Source: an uncultured Planctomycetaceae bacterium
Lineage (GTDB): Bacteria; Planctomycetota; Planctomycetia; Planctomycetales; Planctomycetaceae
Reading direction: 5' to 3'
Length of the DNA stretch: 64,000 nucleotides
Assembly: GCA_943787265.1 (NCBI GenBank)
Contig: CALSLT010000013.1
Coordinates: forward strand, 62,001-126,000
The notes under the pieces were generated by a model. That model was given only the letters and a program-made list of their open reading frames with translations, made no database searches and was not told the DNA's origin. Below are positions 1 to 9,081 of the stretch, in pieces (position 1 is the first letter of the stretch; every line of letters starts with the position of its first letter). The position numbers were made by a program, and so were the translations under genes.

Positions 1-369
1 GCCTCGATCAATTTCCGATCCGCCAGCAGTCTGCAGCCAGAGCAGCTTCCCGTCGGGCGAGTACTTGGCCAGAACAAAATCCATGTTCCCACGGCTATTC
101 AGCATACGGCCCGAAAAGTTCGCTTCGTCGGTGAACTCGCCCGTGACATAGCAGTTCCCCATCGCGTCCACAGTGATGCCGCGAATCTTATCGTGCTTCG
201 AGCCACCTTCCTGTAGCACCCAATCGATCCTCCGTCGGGCTGTGGACTGCTTCTTAGCCGAATCGGCATCTGAACTCCGGCAATCAACGAGACCGGTCAA
301 CAAGGCAATCCCCAACACAAAAGCGAATGACGAGAGACCGATCCAGCGTCGATCGTTATCGATGATCAT
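1..369 (-). CDS. Secreted beta-propeller-type (SBBP-like) protein, N-terminal part
   Basis: The reading frame is open from an ATG at 369 to the window edge (123 codons, no stop), so only the N-terminus is present. Residues about 10-30 form one hydrophobic segment after RRW, consistent with a signal peptide or membrane anchor; a cysteine follows (LVDC), but the residue before it is Asp, so a lipobox is not convincing. After about residue 50 the sequence shows blocks of the type GITVDAMGNCYVTGEF and FVLAKYSPDGKLLW, which are typical of SBBP/beta-propeller repeats in planctomycete secreted proteins. AGGTACAGGT stands just upstream of the ATG. It is divergent from the DUF1080 gene with about 185 bp between. 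The family assignment rests on one repeat only. Confidence 0.7.
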   Translation of the reverse strand, partial: MIIDNDRRWIGLSSFAFVLGIALLTGLVDCRSSDADSAKKQSTARRRIDWVLQEGGSKHDKIRGITVDAMGNCYVTGEFTDEANFSGRMLNSRGNMDFVLAKYSPDGKLLWLQTAGGSEIDRG

Positions 370-554
370 GATGACCTGTACCTTTACGAGTTCTGTTTAA
401 CCCCGCCCATCGAAGACTCGCACGACGAGCGCCGAGATGCGAGACTTCATCAGTAGGAAATGTCTCCGGCTCATAGCAATCACGCAATGAACCGTGGCCA
501 CTTTTAGAATCTCTTCAAAGCTCCTCAACTTACCCGCCTGACAGGAACCACTCC

Positions 555-1253
555 ATGCGCCGCCACATTGCATCTGCTCTGCTACTGACATTCGCACTCT
601 CAACGGCTTCCGCCATCGCCGCTGACAACACACTGACTCCGGCCGAAAAGAAGGCGGGCTGGAAATTGCTGTTTAACGGGAAGAATCTGACCGGCTGGAG
701 AACCAGCAACGGCAAGCCAATTCAGACCAAAGTCGAAGAGGCCTCAATCGTCCCCTACAAGTCAGGCGGCTACCTCGTCATCAACGAGAATCAGTTTGGC
801 GATTTCGTTTTGAAGTGCGACGTAATGTGGCTCGACGAACGCTGTAACTCCGGTATTTTCCTGCGAATCCAGGATCCGACCAACCCGGTACACACTGGCT
901 TCGAGATCCAGGTCATGGCAGGAGACAAGACCGGTAAACACGAAATGGGAGCGATCTACGACCTGGTCACGACATCAAAGAACGCAGGCAAGAAGACCGG
1001 CGAGTGGAACAGCTTCGAAATTCGCTGCCAGGGACCGAACATCAGCGTGACGCTGAACGGCTCGAAAGTCAGCGAAATCAACACTGACAAATTCACCGAA
1101 CCTGGCATTTGCCCGGACGGCCAGAAACACAAGTTCAAACTGAAGAAGGAACCACGAGCGGTCAAAGACTTCGCCCAAAAAGGCTTCCTCGGCTTTCAGG
1201 ACCACGGCCACAAGGTCTGGTACAAGAATGTAAAACTACTTGAACTGAAGTAG
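555..1253 (+). CDS. DUF1080 (3-keto-disaccharide hydrolase) family secreted protein
   Basis: 232 residues. Residues 1-23 are a classic signal peptide (MRRH, hydrophobic core, ASAIAAD), so the protein is exported. The rest is one DUF1080 jelly-roll domain: WKLLFNGKNLTGW near residue 36, NSGIFLRIQDP near 98, FEIQVMAG, and GFLGFQDHGHKVWYKNVKLLEL at the end. The family is related to concanavalin-like glucanases and includes 3-keto-disaccharide hydrolases; the substrate here is not shown. AGGAA lies 7 bases before the ATG. The gene stands alone between a divergent partial gene and a convergent DUF1501 gene. A second, longer DUF1080 gene lies at 57553-58341. Confidence 0.88.
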   Translation: MRRHIASALLLTFALSTASAIAADNTLTPAEKKAGWKLLFNGKNLTGWRTSNGKPIQTKVEEASIVPYKSGGYLVINENQFGDFVLKCDVMWLDERCNSGIFLRIQDPTNPVHTGFEIQVMAGDKTGKHEMGAIYDLVTTSKNAGKKTGEWNSFEIRCQGPNISVTLNGSKVSEINTDKFTEPGICPDGQKHKFKLKKEPRAVKDFAQKGFLGFQDHGHKVWYKNVKLLELK

Positions 1254-1261
1254 CGAACTCT

Positions 1262-1282
1262 GGTGGGTGGTGCCCACCCTAC
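1262..1282. repeat. GTAGG-headed palindromic repeat, single arm
   Basis: Read on the minus strand this is GTAGG followed by GTGGG CACCA CCCAC C, a hairpin with 5-bp core arms. It lies 9 bases after the DUF1080 stop and just before the end of the convergent DUF1501 gene. It shares the GTAGG head and palindromic arm with copies at 45219-45283, 46600-46665 and 49240-49260. Confidence 0.55.
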
Positions 1283-1286
1283 GAAA

Positions 1287-2732
1287 TCACGCGATGATGT
1301 CGTGAATCACGTGGCCAAAGTCCTGCTCCAGTCGCTTGTGAGATGGCACTTCCAGCCGTTTTCGATCAAGCCCCAACTGGTGCAGGATGGTCGCGTGGAT
1401 GTCCGTGACGTAATGCGGATTCTCCTCGGCATGAAATCCGATCTCGTCCGTCGCTCCGTGAGCGACTCCCCCTTTGAGACCTCCGCCGGCTATCCAGACT
1501 GAGAACCCGTACGGATGGTGATCTCGACCGTTGGCTCCCTGCGAGCCTGGTGTACGACCAAACTCTGTGGCGAAGACGACGATTGTTTCTTCGAGAAGCC
1601 CTCGCCGTTTGAGATCCTTCAACAGGCCAGCGATTGGTCGGTCGACCTGACCGGAAAGCTTCGCGTGACTCGCCTGCAGATTCGAATGCGAATCCCACGC
1701 TCCGGCAGCGCCAGCTCCGTGCATGATCTGAATGAACCGAACGCCCCGCTCTGTAAACCGACGAGCGGCGAGCAACTGCATGCCAAACGGTTTCGTTGTC
1801 GGATCGTCCAGACCGTACAGATCCTGAGTCTCCTTCGTTTCTTCGTCAAACCGAATGACGTCCGGCACGGATGTCTGCATCCGAAACGCCAGCTCGTAAG
1901 ATTGCATTCGAGCCCGCAACGCTCCATCCGACGGATACTGGTCTGAGCTGATTCGATTCAGGCGGTTGATCAGGTCGAAGGTCAGCTTCTGCTCCGGTGG
2001 TGAGAAGTCGACTTCAGGCCGTGCGTACGGCAGCGGATTGGCCGGATCGACCTTCATCGGAATCGCGTCGTAGGCCGGACCAAGGTAGTGCCCGTCACGA
2101 GTGTCAAAATACCGAGGCCCCATCGAAATGAATTGCGGCAGGTTCTGGTTCAGTGTTCCGAGCCCCCAGGTGACCCACGCTCCAATCGTCGGCACGCGTT
2201 CGTCCAGCATGTGCCTGCCCGAAAAGAACTGAACCTGAGCTCCGTGATTGTCGTCAGTCGTCCACATGGACCGGATGAAAGAGATGTCGTCGGCACAACT
2301 GCCGATGTGAGGAAACCAGTCGCTGATTTCGATGCCGCTCTGCCCGTACTTTCGAAATCCAACCTGCAGCGGGTAGAGCTTGTTTCTCTGCTGACCGTTG
2401 GCATCGTTGACGACGACGACTCGCACCTTCTTCAGCTTCTCGGGATCCTGAACGCTCTTGAAGGGCGAATCGTTGATCGACTTACCAGCGTGTTTCGTGA
2501 GAGCCGGTTTTGGATCGAAGCTCTCCATGTGGCTGACGCCGCCGCGCATGAAGAGCCAGATTACGTTCTTCGCCTTCGGCTGCACATCTGCCAGCAACGA
2601 GTGACCGCTACTGGCCGATGCGTCGCGCTGCAACATGGCGTTCAGGGCCAAAGCTCCCAGCCCCATGCCGGAACCGAGCACCTGCCGTCGGGTGTGTTGT
2701 GAGAATTGTCCACCGTTCACGTTGAAACCCAT
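1287..2732 (-). CDS. DUF1501 domain protein with Tat-type leader
   Basis: 481 residues from the ATG at 2732, which has GGAG seven bases upstream; a TTG two codons earlier is less likely. Near residues 15-40 the leader has TRRQVLGSG and a hydrophobic stretch, a Tat-like export signal. DUF1501 proteins are sulfatase/alkaline-phosphatase-fold proteins: [20 protein letters not shown] near residue 58, an internal [14 protein letters not shown] block, [17 protein letters not shown] and [17 protein letters not shown] near the C-terminus. Their biochemical role is not known. The gene is the last of a minus-strand run (gntR, small Tat protein, PSCyt1/DUF1553, DUF1501) and follows the PSCyt1 gene by about 70 bases, the usual planctomycete pairing. 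Confidence 0.9.
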   Translation of the reverse strand: MGFNVNGGQFSQHTRRQVLGSGMGLGALALNAMLQRDASASSGHSLLADVQPKAKNVIWLFMRGGVSHMESFDPKPALTKHAGKSINDSPFKSVQDPEKLKKVRVVVVNDANGQQRNKLYPLQVGFRKYGQSGIEISDWFPHIGSCADDISFIRSMWTTDDNHGAQVQFFSGRHMLDERVPTIGAWVTWGLGTLNQNLPQFISMGPRYFDTRDGHYLGPAYDAIPMKVDPANPLPYARPEVDFSPPEQKLTFDLINRLNRISSDQYPSDGALRARMQSYELAFRMQTSVPDVIRFDEETKETQDLYGLDDPTTKPFGMQLLAARRFTERGVRFIQIMHGAGAAGAWDSHSNLQASHAKLSGQVDRPIAGLLKDLKRRGLLEETIVVFATEFGRTPGSQGANGRDHHPYGFSVWIAGGGLKGGVAHGATDEIGFHAEENPHYVTDIHATILHQLGLDRKRLEVPSHKRLEQDFGHVIHDIIA

Positions 2733-2804
2733 CGTCAAACTCCAAAATCAAACGCCGACCAGCCACGCAAATTGAAACCGTTGTAAATCCGTAACTACTC
2801 GCCC

Positions 2805-5800
2805 CTACCGAATCGTTACAAAATCGTTGTGATTGAGTAACGCGTGTACGAGCGCGGCCCGCCCTCGCACATCAGCATCCGACTTATCCTTCAAAGCGAC
2901 CGCCAACAGTTTCAGCGTTGCCTGGCACTCTGCCAACTCAGTTTCTGTCGGCTGCCGAGCCAGAAGCAGTTCAAACGAATTCCGAACGAAGGCCGCTTGG
3001 TCATTCGAGGCTGCCGGTGGTTGTTCAACAATTCGCTCGCTCAGCAATCGAGACATCTCCAGCGTCAGCCGGCTATTAGCCATCGCCAGCGCCTGCTGCG
3101 GAACAATGCTTGCCGTACGACGGTAGCACCGTTGAATATCCGCATCGTCGAACATTGCCACGAAGGCATTTCGAGCGTCGCGAGACTGCGTGAAGTACAT
3201 GCTGCGGCGTCGGCCGGCAGCTGCGTTTGGATTCTCAGTCGGCCCGCCCATCTTTGCATCGAGAACGCCTGCAAGATGCAGCACGCTGTCACGAACGATC
3301 TGCGACTCCATCCGAACCGGCATCCGTCGCCAGTAATATTGATTTGTCGCGTCGAGCTTCACGGTGCCCTCGTCGGCATCGCGAATTCCTGTCGATCGCC
3401 GATACGCCTGCGACGTGACGATCAGTCGATGAAGATGCTTCATGCTCCAGCCGTTTTCCTGAAAGTCGACGGCCAGCCAGTCGAGAAGTTCCTGCATCGG
3501 CGGAGCTTTCGTGCGACGTCCGAAATCTTCGACCGGATCGACCAGTGGCTGACCAAAGTGCCTCAGCCAGACATGATTGACAGCGACACGTGCGGGCAAC
3601 GGATTCCGAGGATCCACAATCCACTTTGCAAACGCCGTCCGCCGGCCGGTACTGGACTTTGGATACGGAGCGTCTCGAGAATCCGGCTTCTCCGCTGGAC
3701 CTTCCAGAGCTTTCAATGAGGCACGGATCGACGTGTAAGCCGTGCCTGGTTTCTTCACGGCCGCCTGCGCTTTTGCCAGAGCCGTTTGTTCTTTCTTGAG
3801 CCGAGCTTCGGCAGCCTTCTTCTTTGCCGCATCCAGTTTGCCGGCAAGTTCAAGCCGGGACTTCGCAATCGCCAGCTCGGCAACTGCGACTTCGTGGTGC
3901 CGAGCTGCGGTCGCGGCCTCGGTGATCAATCCCTTCGATTGTTCGTCGTCCGGCGAGACCAACTTAGCCTGATCGGCGACCAGCGCGGTTCGAAGTGTGG
4001 CAGGCTTGAGCTCTGCTGCGGCGAGAGTTGCCTTGTCGACGGCGAGTTTTGACGCCAATAGTTCAGGATCGCCGTTGCCGGATTGACCAGGTTCAAGAAG
4101 TCGGCGTTCCTTAGGCAGTTCCCGAATCTCCAGTGAATCGAATTCCGCAATTGCATCAAACGCGACGAGGTCCACTCGGCCGGTTTCTCGCTTCAATTTC
4201 ACTCGGTAGGCCAGTGTGTGTGAACCGTCGATCGCTACGTTGATCAAGTCACCTTTGACGGAAATCTTCAGTTCATAGGTTGTCCCGGTCTCGACCGCGC
4301 GAGCAACAACGGCATCCCTGGGGTACTGCGAGCCCGATCCCGGATTGACCGCGACCTGCAACTTCGAACCCGGCTTCACCGCACTCATGTAAACCATTTT
4401 CTCGCGACCATCGACGACATCGAACGCCAGGCCAACCGATTTCCACTTCTGGCCTCCAAGCGTCCTGAACTTCAACGTTGCTTCGAAGTTCGCCGGATGT
4501 TCTTTTCGCGTCCGGAGGAATCGTCGAGTCGCTCCGACCTGCTTCTGAGTGACCTTTCCATCTGCGTAAACCCAGTCTCCTGGACCGCCTTCCCAGACCT
4601 GGTCATTCGCAGCGTCGAAGTCATCCTTCAGGAACAGTTTGCCAGGAATCAGTGTTGCGGGCTCAGACGCATTCGCTGTCTGCAGAGCAGCCTCAGACGC
4701 GGATACATTTTTGCGAGCCGTATCAATCTCTTCCTGCGCAGCCACCAGGTAATCGTTCAGGACAAAAGACCGTTGTGTTGGCGAATGCGACCCGACAGGC
4801 AAAGCAACGGGCTCCACTAGAAAGTCGTCGGTCGAAAGCAGTGCCGGAACGGCAGGAGGCAGGACTCGCGACTTATCTGGATCCTTCTCGTTGCCGCGCA
4901 GGTGTAAATAAGTCGGCGTTTCCAGGTGCGCGTCGAACACTCGCGGGAGACCGTCCTGTTCGAGATCGATCTGCCCCGGAACGGAATCAAGCCGAACCTG
5001 ATGCGGCTCAAAAATCGCCCGCATCGAGTAATAGTCGTCGTGAGTCAGCGGGTCGTACTTATGGTCATGGCACTTCGCACAATTCATCGTCAGACCGAGA
5101 AACGCTTTTGAGGTGTGTTCGATCGTCGAGTCCAGCCAGGTTGTTCGGTTGAAGAGATAATAGTTGCGAGCAAGAAACCCGGTCGCTCGCAGCGTCTTTG
5201 GATCCGTCGGAGCCAGCTCGTCGCCAGCCAGCATCTCAAGAACCATCCGGTCGTAACCCTTGTCCTCGTTCAGCGACTCGACGATCCAGTCCCGCCAGTG
5301 CCAAATGTGTTTCTGGCTGTTTCGTAATTGCTTCCCGAGGCCATACCAATCGGTGTACCGCCAAACGTCCATCCAATGCCGCCCCCAGCGTTCACCGTAG
5401 TGCGGACTGTCGAGCAACCGATCAATCACGCGAGTCCACGCCCCAGGACTGTCGTCAGCAAGAAACGTTCTCAATTCTTCGCCAGTTGGTGGCAGCCCGA
5501 TCAGATCGAGATAAACCCGCCGTAACAACAACGACTTTTCAACCGGACCGACAGGTTGCAGTCCAAACTCGCGATGCTTCGCCGTGATGAAAGCGTCGAT
5601 CGGATTCCCAGTCGCGATACCTTCTCCCGTCGGCAGCTCCACTTTCACCGGCCGCTGAAATGACCAATGCTCGCGGGGATCGCTGTCAGCTTCTTCGTGC
5701 TCTGGAGCGGGGGCGCCACCGGCGATCCATTTTCGAATTGCCGCGATTTCCACCGGCTTCAGCGGCTCACCTTCCGGCGGCATGCGGAGGTCGTCGTCTT

Positions 5801-6053
5801 TCGACATGACTCGTAAAAGCAACTCGCTGAGGCCAACCTGTTTCACATCAATGATCGGACTGTCGGACCTGTTTCGGATCGACGCCGCTGTGTCGAGCCG
5901 CAGATCCGACTCCTGTTTCAACGCGCCGTGGCACGCATAGCAGCGAGCCTTCAGAACTGGTTTGACGTCTTCCAGATAGTCATCGGCGACAGACTGCCCA
6001 TGCGAAAACACGAGAGCGACTACTAACATGCAGAGAATTCGCACCACGGCCAT
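2805..6053 (-). CDS. Planctomycete cytochrome C (PSCyt1) / DUF1549 / DUF1553 protein
   Basis: 1,082 residues. Signal peptide at 1-23 (ends SVADD). PSCyt1 domain with a CYACHG haem-type motif near residue 40 and RMPPEGEPL near 95. DUF1549 follows (LLLRRVYLDLIGLPPT, DSPHYGERWGRHWMDVWRYTD), with a second CxxCH in CAKCHDHKYDP near residue 350. A central insert at about 470-660 looks like a DUF1080/LamG-type jelly roll, followed by a long Ala/Lys-rich coiled-coil stretch (about 690-790). DUF1553 (PSD1) occupies the C-terminus (NPLPARVAVNHVWLRHFGQPLV, RRSTGIRDADEG). The start lies 1 base after the stop of the small upstream gene, so co-translation is likely. Such proteins are thought to sit in the periplasm with DUF1501 partners; function is unproven. 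Confidence 0.92.
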   Translation of the reverse strand: MAVVRILCMLVVALVFSHGQSVADDYLEDVKPVLKARCYACHGALKQESDLRLDTAASIRNRSDSPIIDVKQVGLSELLLRVMSKDDDLRMPPEGEPLKPVEIAAIRKWIAGGAPAPEHEEADSDPREHWSFQRPVKVELPTGEGIATGNPIDAFITAKHREFGLQPVGPVEKSLLLRRVYLDLIGLPPTGEELRTFLADDSPGAWTRVIDRLLDSPHYGERWGRHWMDVWRYTDWYGLGKQLRNSQKHIWHWRDWIVESLNEDKGYDRMVLEMLAGDELAPTDPKTLRATGFLARNYYLFNRTTWLDSTIEHTSKAFLGLTMNCAKCHDHKYDPLTHDDYYSMRAIFEPHQVRLDSVPGQIDLEQDGLPRVFDAHLETPTYLHLRGNEKDPDKSRVLPPAVPALLSTDDFLVEPVALPVGSHSPTQRSFVLNDYLVAAQEEIDTARKNVSASEAALQTANASEPATLIPGKLFLKDDFDAANDQVWEGGPGDWVYADGKVTQKQVGATRRFLRTRKEHPANFEATLKFRTLGGQKWKSVGLAFDVVDGREKMVYMSAVKPGSKLQVAVNPGSGSQYPRDAVVARAVETGTTYELKISVKGDLINVAIDGSHTLAYRVKLKRETGRVDLVAFDAIAEFDSLEIRELPKERRLLEPGQSGNGDPELLASKLAVDKATLAAAELKPATLRTALVADQAKLVSPDDEQSKGLITEAATAARHHEVAVAELAIAKSRLELAGKLDAAKKKAAEARLKKEQTALAKAQAAVKKPGTAYTSIRASLKALEGPAEKPDSRDAPYPKSSTGRRTAFAKWIVDPRNPLPARVAVNHVWLRHFGQPLVDPVEDFGRRTKAPPMQELLDWLAVDFQENGWSMKHLHRLIVTSQAYRRSTGIRDADEGTVKLDATNQYYWRRMPVRMESQIVRDSVLHLAGVLDAKMGGPTENPNAAAGRRRSMYFTQSRDARNAFVAMFDDADIQRCYRRTASIVPQQALAMANSRLTLEMSRLLSERIVEQPPAASNDQAAFVRNSFELLLARQPTETELAECQATLKLLAVALKDKSDADVRGRAALVHALLNHNDFVTIR

Positions 6054-6054
6054 T

Positions 6055-6363
6055 TCACCCGGTCCTCGTTAAGCCTTGTGCCAATCGCACGTCGAAGACC
6101 GACGCGCGTGTCAAAACAAAGTCCCATACTTTTCCTTCCGGCCAGTGTTCCCAGATGACTTTCTCACGCGTGTCCACTCTGGCCAGCTTGAACTGCACAT
6201 AGTCCCAGATCATCAACTCGTAAGGATGATTCTGCGATCGAACTTCACTGGCAGCCTTCGATTGGCATGTTCTCCGGACCGCCGCGACATTCGCCAGTCC
6301 CAACATGGACATCACAAGCGCGGCCGTTATCAGAAAGTCGCGTCGCGATGCAGAATTGCTCAT
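6055..6363 (-). CDS. Small Tat-leader protein of unknown function
   Basis: 102 residues. The N-terminus [24 protein letters not shown] is a Tat-type twin-arginine leader. The remaining 75 residues ([36 protein letters not shown]) match no family I recognise; the ending LTRTG is abrupt and it may be a shortened copy of a longer secreted protein. The ATG overlaps the gntR stop by 4 bases (ATGA) and its own stop lies 1 base before the PSCyt1 start, so it is firmly embedded in that operon. This tight packing is the best argument that it is expressed. Confidence 0.65.
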   Translation of the reverse strand: MSNSASRRDFLITAALVMSMLGLANVAAVRRTCQSKAASEVRSQNHPYELMIWDYVQFKLARVDTREKVIWEHWPEGKVWDFVLTRASVFDVRLAQGLTRTG

Positions 6364-7226
6364 GAAACTGATTCCTGAGAAGTGTGACCGTCGACCTGCC
6401 CGAGGATTGGGTGATTGTCAAGGATGTGATGCGACAACGCTTTCCTCGCCGCGGACCAGTTCTTCTTCAGCAATGCGATCAGAATCTCGCGGTGCTGGCA
6501 AAGTGTTTCCGTCGCAACACTATCATCATGATCTTCCCACTCAAACAACAGCCGGTAGTAGCGGCCCTGACGATCGAAAAAGTCTTTGATGTACGCATTG
6601 CCGGCGGTGGCGATCAGGTATTCGTGCAGAGACTCATCGACGCTCAATGACCTTCGCGCCGATACTGGTTGCACGTTCAATTCGAGCATGCGTTGCAATT
6701 CGGCGGCATCAAGTTTCGGCCGAGCCAGCTCCAGCGCCTTCAGTTCCAGCACCTCACGCACTTCAATGAATGCCTGCAGGTCGTCCTGCCGAAACGGACG
6801 CAATCGCCAGCCACGTCGCGGGATGTGATCGAGCACTCCTTCGCCGGCCAGTCGATGCAGGATGTTGCGTATCGCCGACCGGCTGATGTCGTACTTCTCG
6901 GCAGTGGCTTCCTCACGTAGATAGATCGGTTCGCCTCGCAGACTGAGCTGCACCAGATCGCTGGAGACGACTTCGTATGGGTCCCGTGGCGGCTTCGTCT
7001 GACGGGTTCGGGGTCGCTTACTGCGTGGGGCAGTGACTGTCAGGCGGCGATTGGGCCCCTTCGCCAGCAAGCCATCGTCAATTAACTCAGCGACTGCTGT
7101 CCGCACAGGCGTCAAGCTGACCTTGTAGTGCTCTGCCAGTGAGTCGAGCGTCAATTGAACCGGCAAGTTTCGCCGTGAAGTCAATTGAGCGGCAAGGTCG
7201 TCTTTGATGTAGGTCGCGATGGACAT
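6360..7226 (-). CDS. GntR-family regulator with two winged helices and an FCD-type domain
   Basis: 288 residues. Residues about 5-65 form a GntR winged helix ([40 protein letters not shown]). After a basic linker ([17 protein letters not shown]) a second winged helix covers about 85-142 ([40 protein letters not shown]). The C-terminal part, about 145-275, is an all-helical FCD-like effector domain ([40 protein letters not shown]). Ordinary FadR-type GntR proteins have one winged helix, so the tandem is unusual. It heads the minus-strand operon with the small Tat protein (4-base overlap), PSCyt1 and DUF1501 genes, and faces the sugar-acid module, which it probably controls. Confidence 0.88.
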   Translation of the reverse strand: MSIATYIKDDLAAQLTSRRNLPVQLTLDSLAEHYKVSLTPVRTAVAELIDDGLLAKGPNRRLTVTAPRSKRPRTRQTKPPRDPYEVVSSDLVQLSLRGEPIYLREEATAEKYDISRSAIRNILHRLAGEGVLDHIPRRGWRLRPFRQDDLQAFIEVREVLELKALELARPKLDAAELQRMLELNVQPVSARRSLSVDESLHEYLIATAGNAYIKDFFDRQGRYYRLLFEWEDHDDSVATETLCQHREILIALLKKNWSAARKALSHHILDNHPILGQVDGHTSQESVS

Positions 7227-7239
7227 GCCCGCAGCGTAA

Positions 7240-7255
7240 TTGTCTTCGGAGACAA
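7240..7255. promoter_or_regulatory. Candidate GntR operator palindrome
   Basis: TTGTCT-TCGG-AGACAA is a perfect 6-bp inverted repeat 13 bases upstream of the gntR start. A second pair, ACAAGT (7258-7263) and ACTTGT (7282-7287), follows. GntR proteins usually bind short dyads near their own promoter, so autoregulation is plausible; this is inferred from position and symmetry only. Confidence 0.35.
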
Positions 7256-7342
7256 AAACAAGTACATTGTCGCCAAAGTAAACTTGTTAGCCGAAAACTC
7301 TACTCGCTCAATCTGCGTCTCAAGGACGGTTTCAGAATCTGA

Positions 7343-7546
7343 AAGTCCGTGCACAACGAAGTCCCGTGGCGGAATAATGTTGTCGATGAAGGATTCACTG
7401 CCGACGAAAACACGCGAACCGTGACGCCCAACACGAAGCCGGGACTTGGAGTCACTCTCAATAAAGACGAAGTGAAAAAGTACTCGTTCGAACAGCAGAT
7501 TCCGCAACGTGTCTTCTATCAGGACGACAGCGTGGGAGATTGGTAG
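7343..7546 (+). pseudogene. C-terminal fragment of an enolase-superfamily (mandelate racemase/muconate lactonizing) dehydratase
   Basis: About 67 codons stay open after a TGA at 7340-7342 and encode VPWRNNVVDEGF, TKPGLGVTLN and FEQQIPQRVFYQDDSVGDW. This matches, nearly residue for residue, the last 65 residues of the dehydratase gene at 12019-13199 ([31 protein letters not shown]). No barrel or N-terminal domain precedes it: the bases up to gntR do not encode one in any frame. It is therefore the stump of a second gene copy, probably left by a deletion between gntR and the lyase gene. A GTG at 7349 could give a 65-residue peptide, but no function is likely. Confidence 0.8.
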
Positions 7547-7570
7547 CCCGAAACGTGAGCCAAGGACAGA

Positions 7571-7654
7571 TAGGCAGATGAATGGCGGCAAAGGAATTTG
7601 AGCGTTGACATCCACACAGAGAGCTTCATGCCTCTGCCCCCATTCCTTTGCCTA
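7571..7654. repeat. Long imperfect inverted repeat in the leader of the lyase gene
   Basis: The left arm (7571-7603, TAGGCAGATGAATGG...) pairs with the right arm (7623-7654, ...CATTCCTTTGCCTA) over about 32 bases with several mismatches. There is also an 11-bp perfect alternative, GGCAAAGGAAT at 7587-7597 with ATTCCTTTGCC at 7642-7652. It ends 41 bases before the lyase ATG. It could be a mobile palindromic repeat, a terminator of the vanished upstream gene or an attenuator; the sequence does not decide. Confidence 0.5.
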
Positions 7655-7695
7655 CCCAGCTCCGACTTCCCAACCGAACAGGAGAGAACACAATT

Positions 7696-8610
7696 ATGAC
7701 ATCTAACGTCGAAGGCATTCTTCCGATTCTGCACACTCCGTTTGACGCTAACGACGAGATTGATCGCGACAGTCTGCAGCGCGAAATCGACTGGGCGTTC
7801 GAACAGGACGTCAACGGTGTGTGTTCCGCAATGGTTTCTGAAATCCTGCGACTGACGTCTGAAGAACGAGTCAAACTGAATCGGCTGATTGTGGAGATGA
7901 CGGCTGGGCGTGGCGTTGTAGTAGCCAGCGTCGGGGCGGAGAGTACTAAACACGCGGTCTACTTTGCGAAGGCAACTGTTGATGCCGGCTGCGATGCGAT
8001 CATGGCGATTCCTCCCATTTCAACAATGTTGCCACTGACCGCACTTCATGACTACTTCTTCGCACTGGCAGATGCCGTGCCCGTGCCGCTGATCGTTCAG
8101 GATGCGTCGTCTTATGTCGGCGCATCGATTCCCACGGACTTCTACGTTCGCCTGCTGGACGAATTCGGGCCACAGAAAATTCTATTCAAACCGGAAGGCG
8201 CGCCGATTGGGCCGAACATCTCGAACCTGCGGGATGCCAGCAACGGTCGCGCCTGTATGTTCGACGGGTCGGGCGGAATTCTGCTGATCGATGCGTTCCG
8301 ACGCGGGGTAATTGGCACAATGCCAGGCATTGATTTACTGGACGGTATCGCGGCTCTGTGGGAAGCACTGAAGAACAACGATGACGAGAGAGCGTATCGC
8401 ATCTACTTTCCCATCTGCGCGCTGGTTGCATTGCAACTGCAGGCAGGACTGGACGGCTTTCTGGCCATCGAAAAGTACATTCTGGTGAAGCGCGGACTGT
8501 TCACGACCGATCGGCGACGCGAACCGAATTCCTGGAATCTTGACTCGGAGACGCAGAGTGAGATTAATCGGCTACTGATATTGTTGCTTGACGCCCTTCC
8601 CGCTTCCTGA
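7696..8610 (+). CDS. Dihydrodipicolinate synthase / N-acetylneuraminate lyase family protein
   Basis: 304 residues from the ATG at 7696, chosen because AGGAGAG lies 9 bases upstream; an in-frame TTG at 7648 has no site. A single (beta/alpha)8 barrel of the DHDPS/NAL family: GILPILHTPFDANDEIDRD at the start, ERVKLNRLIVEM, GCDAIMAIPP near residue 105, and ILFKPEG near 165 with the probable Schiff-base lysine. The usual Tyr of YNxPxRT is not obvious (IVQDASSYVG), which points to a sugar-acid lyase or dehydratase rather than a lysine-biosynthesis enzyme. Neighbouring sugar-acid transporter and enolase-superfamily genes suggest it acts on a 2-keto-3-deoxy acid. Exact substrate unknown. Confidence 0.87.
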   Translation: MTSNVEGILPILHTPFDANDEIDRDSLQREIDWAFEQDVNGVCSAMVSEILRLTSEERVKLNRLIVEMTAGRGVVVASVGAESTKHAVYFAKATVDAGCDAIMAIPPISTMLPLTALHDYFFALADAVPVPLIVQDASSYVGASIPTDFYVRLLDEFGPQKILFKPEGAPIGPNISNLRDASNGRACMFDGSGGILLIDAFRRGVIGTMPGIDLLDGIAALWEALKNNDDERAYRIYFPICALVALQLQAGLDGFLAIEKYILVKRGLFTTDRRREPNSWNLDSETQSEINRLLILLLDALPAS

Positions 8611-8650
8611 ATACACAGGGTGATCACAATCCTGCCATTGAGTCCGAATC

Positions 8651-9031
8651 ATGAACCAGAAATACCCTTTGTTTGATGGCCTGCTGATTGCACTTCTCCG
8701 CATGGTCTATGTCGCTTTGCATGCGGCTGACAACTCTTCCAAAAGCAGCACACCGTCAGCGGCGATGTTGGGCAAATCGTTGAAGACGCGGCTCTATGCG
8801 ATGGCGCCTGCGCGAAATATGGCGTTTGACAAGTTGAATGGGCAGGCGGATCTGCAGCGTTGGAAGGATGACCGGCGATCGTTCTTTCGCCAGCAGAATG
8901 GCGAGTTCCCCAAGCAGACACCACTCAACGCACGCGTGGTTGGGCGGCTGCAGCGTGAGGGTTATCGGGTTGAGAAAGTGATGTTTGAAAATCGTCCGCG
9001 GAATCATGTCACGGCGACGGGGTCACTCTGA
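8651..9031 (+). pseudogene. Truncated N-terminus of an acetyl-xylan-esterase-like alpha/beta hydrolase
   Basis: 126 codons. The last 60 residues (RWKDDRRSFFRQQNGEF, TPLNARVVGRLQREGYRVEK, VMFENRPRNHVTATGSL) follow the pattern that precedes the hydrolase fold in planctomycete acetyl xylan esterase-like proteins, where it continues with YLP and the catalytic domain. Here a stop comes at that point and the MFS gene starts 50 bases later, so the catalytic Ser, Asp and His are all absent. There is no signal peptide. It appears to be the remnant of a gene cut by a deletion. A short expressed peptide cannot be excluded. Confidence 0.68.
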
Positions 9032-9081
9032 CCGCCCGCGAACTAACCAGCACTTTGGCAGAGTCTGCTTCAGGATTCGCA

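Noticed and set aside
2844..3719. Open reading frame of 291 codons on the plus strand
   Set aside because: It is the shadow of the PSCyt1/DUF1553 gene; its codons are rich in Arg and Ser as in other antisense frames.
2805..6053. PSCyt1 proteins as ordinary respiratory cytochromes
   Set aside because: The CxxCH motifs are real, but the domain order (PSCyt1, DUF1549, DUF1553) belongs to a planctomycete family with no shown electron-transfer role.
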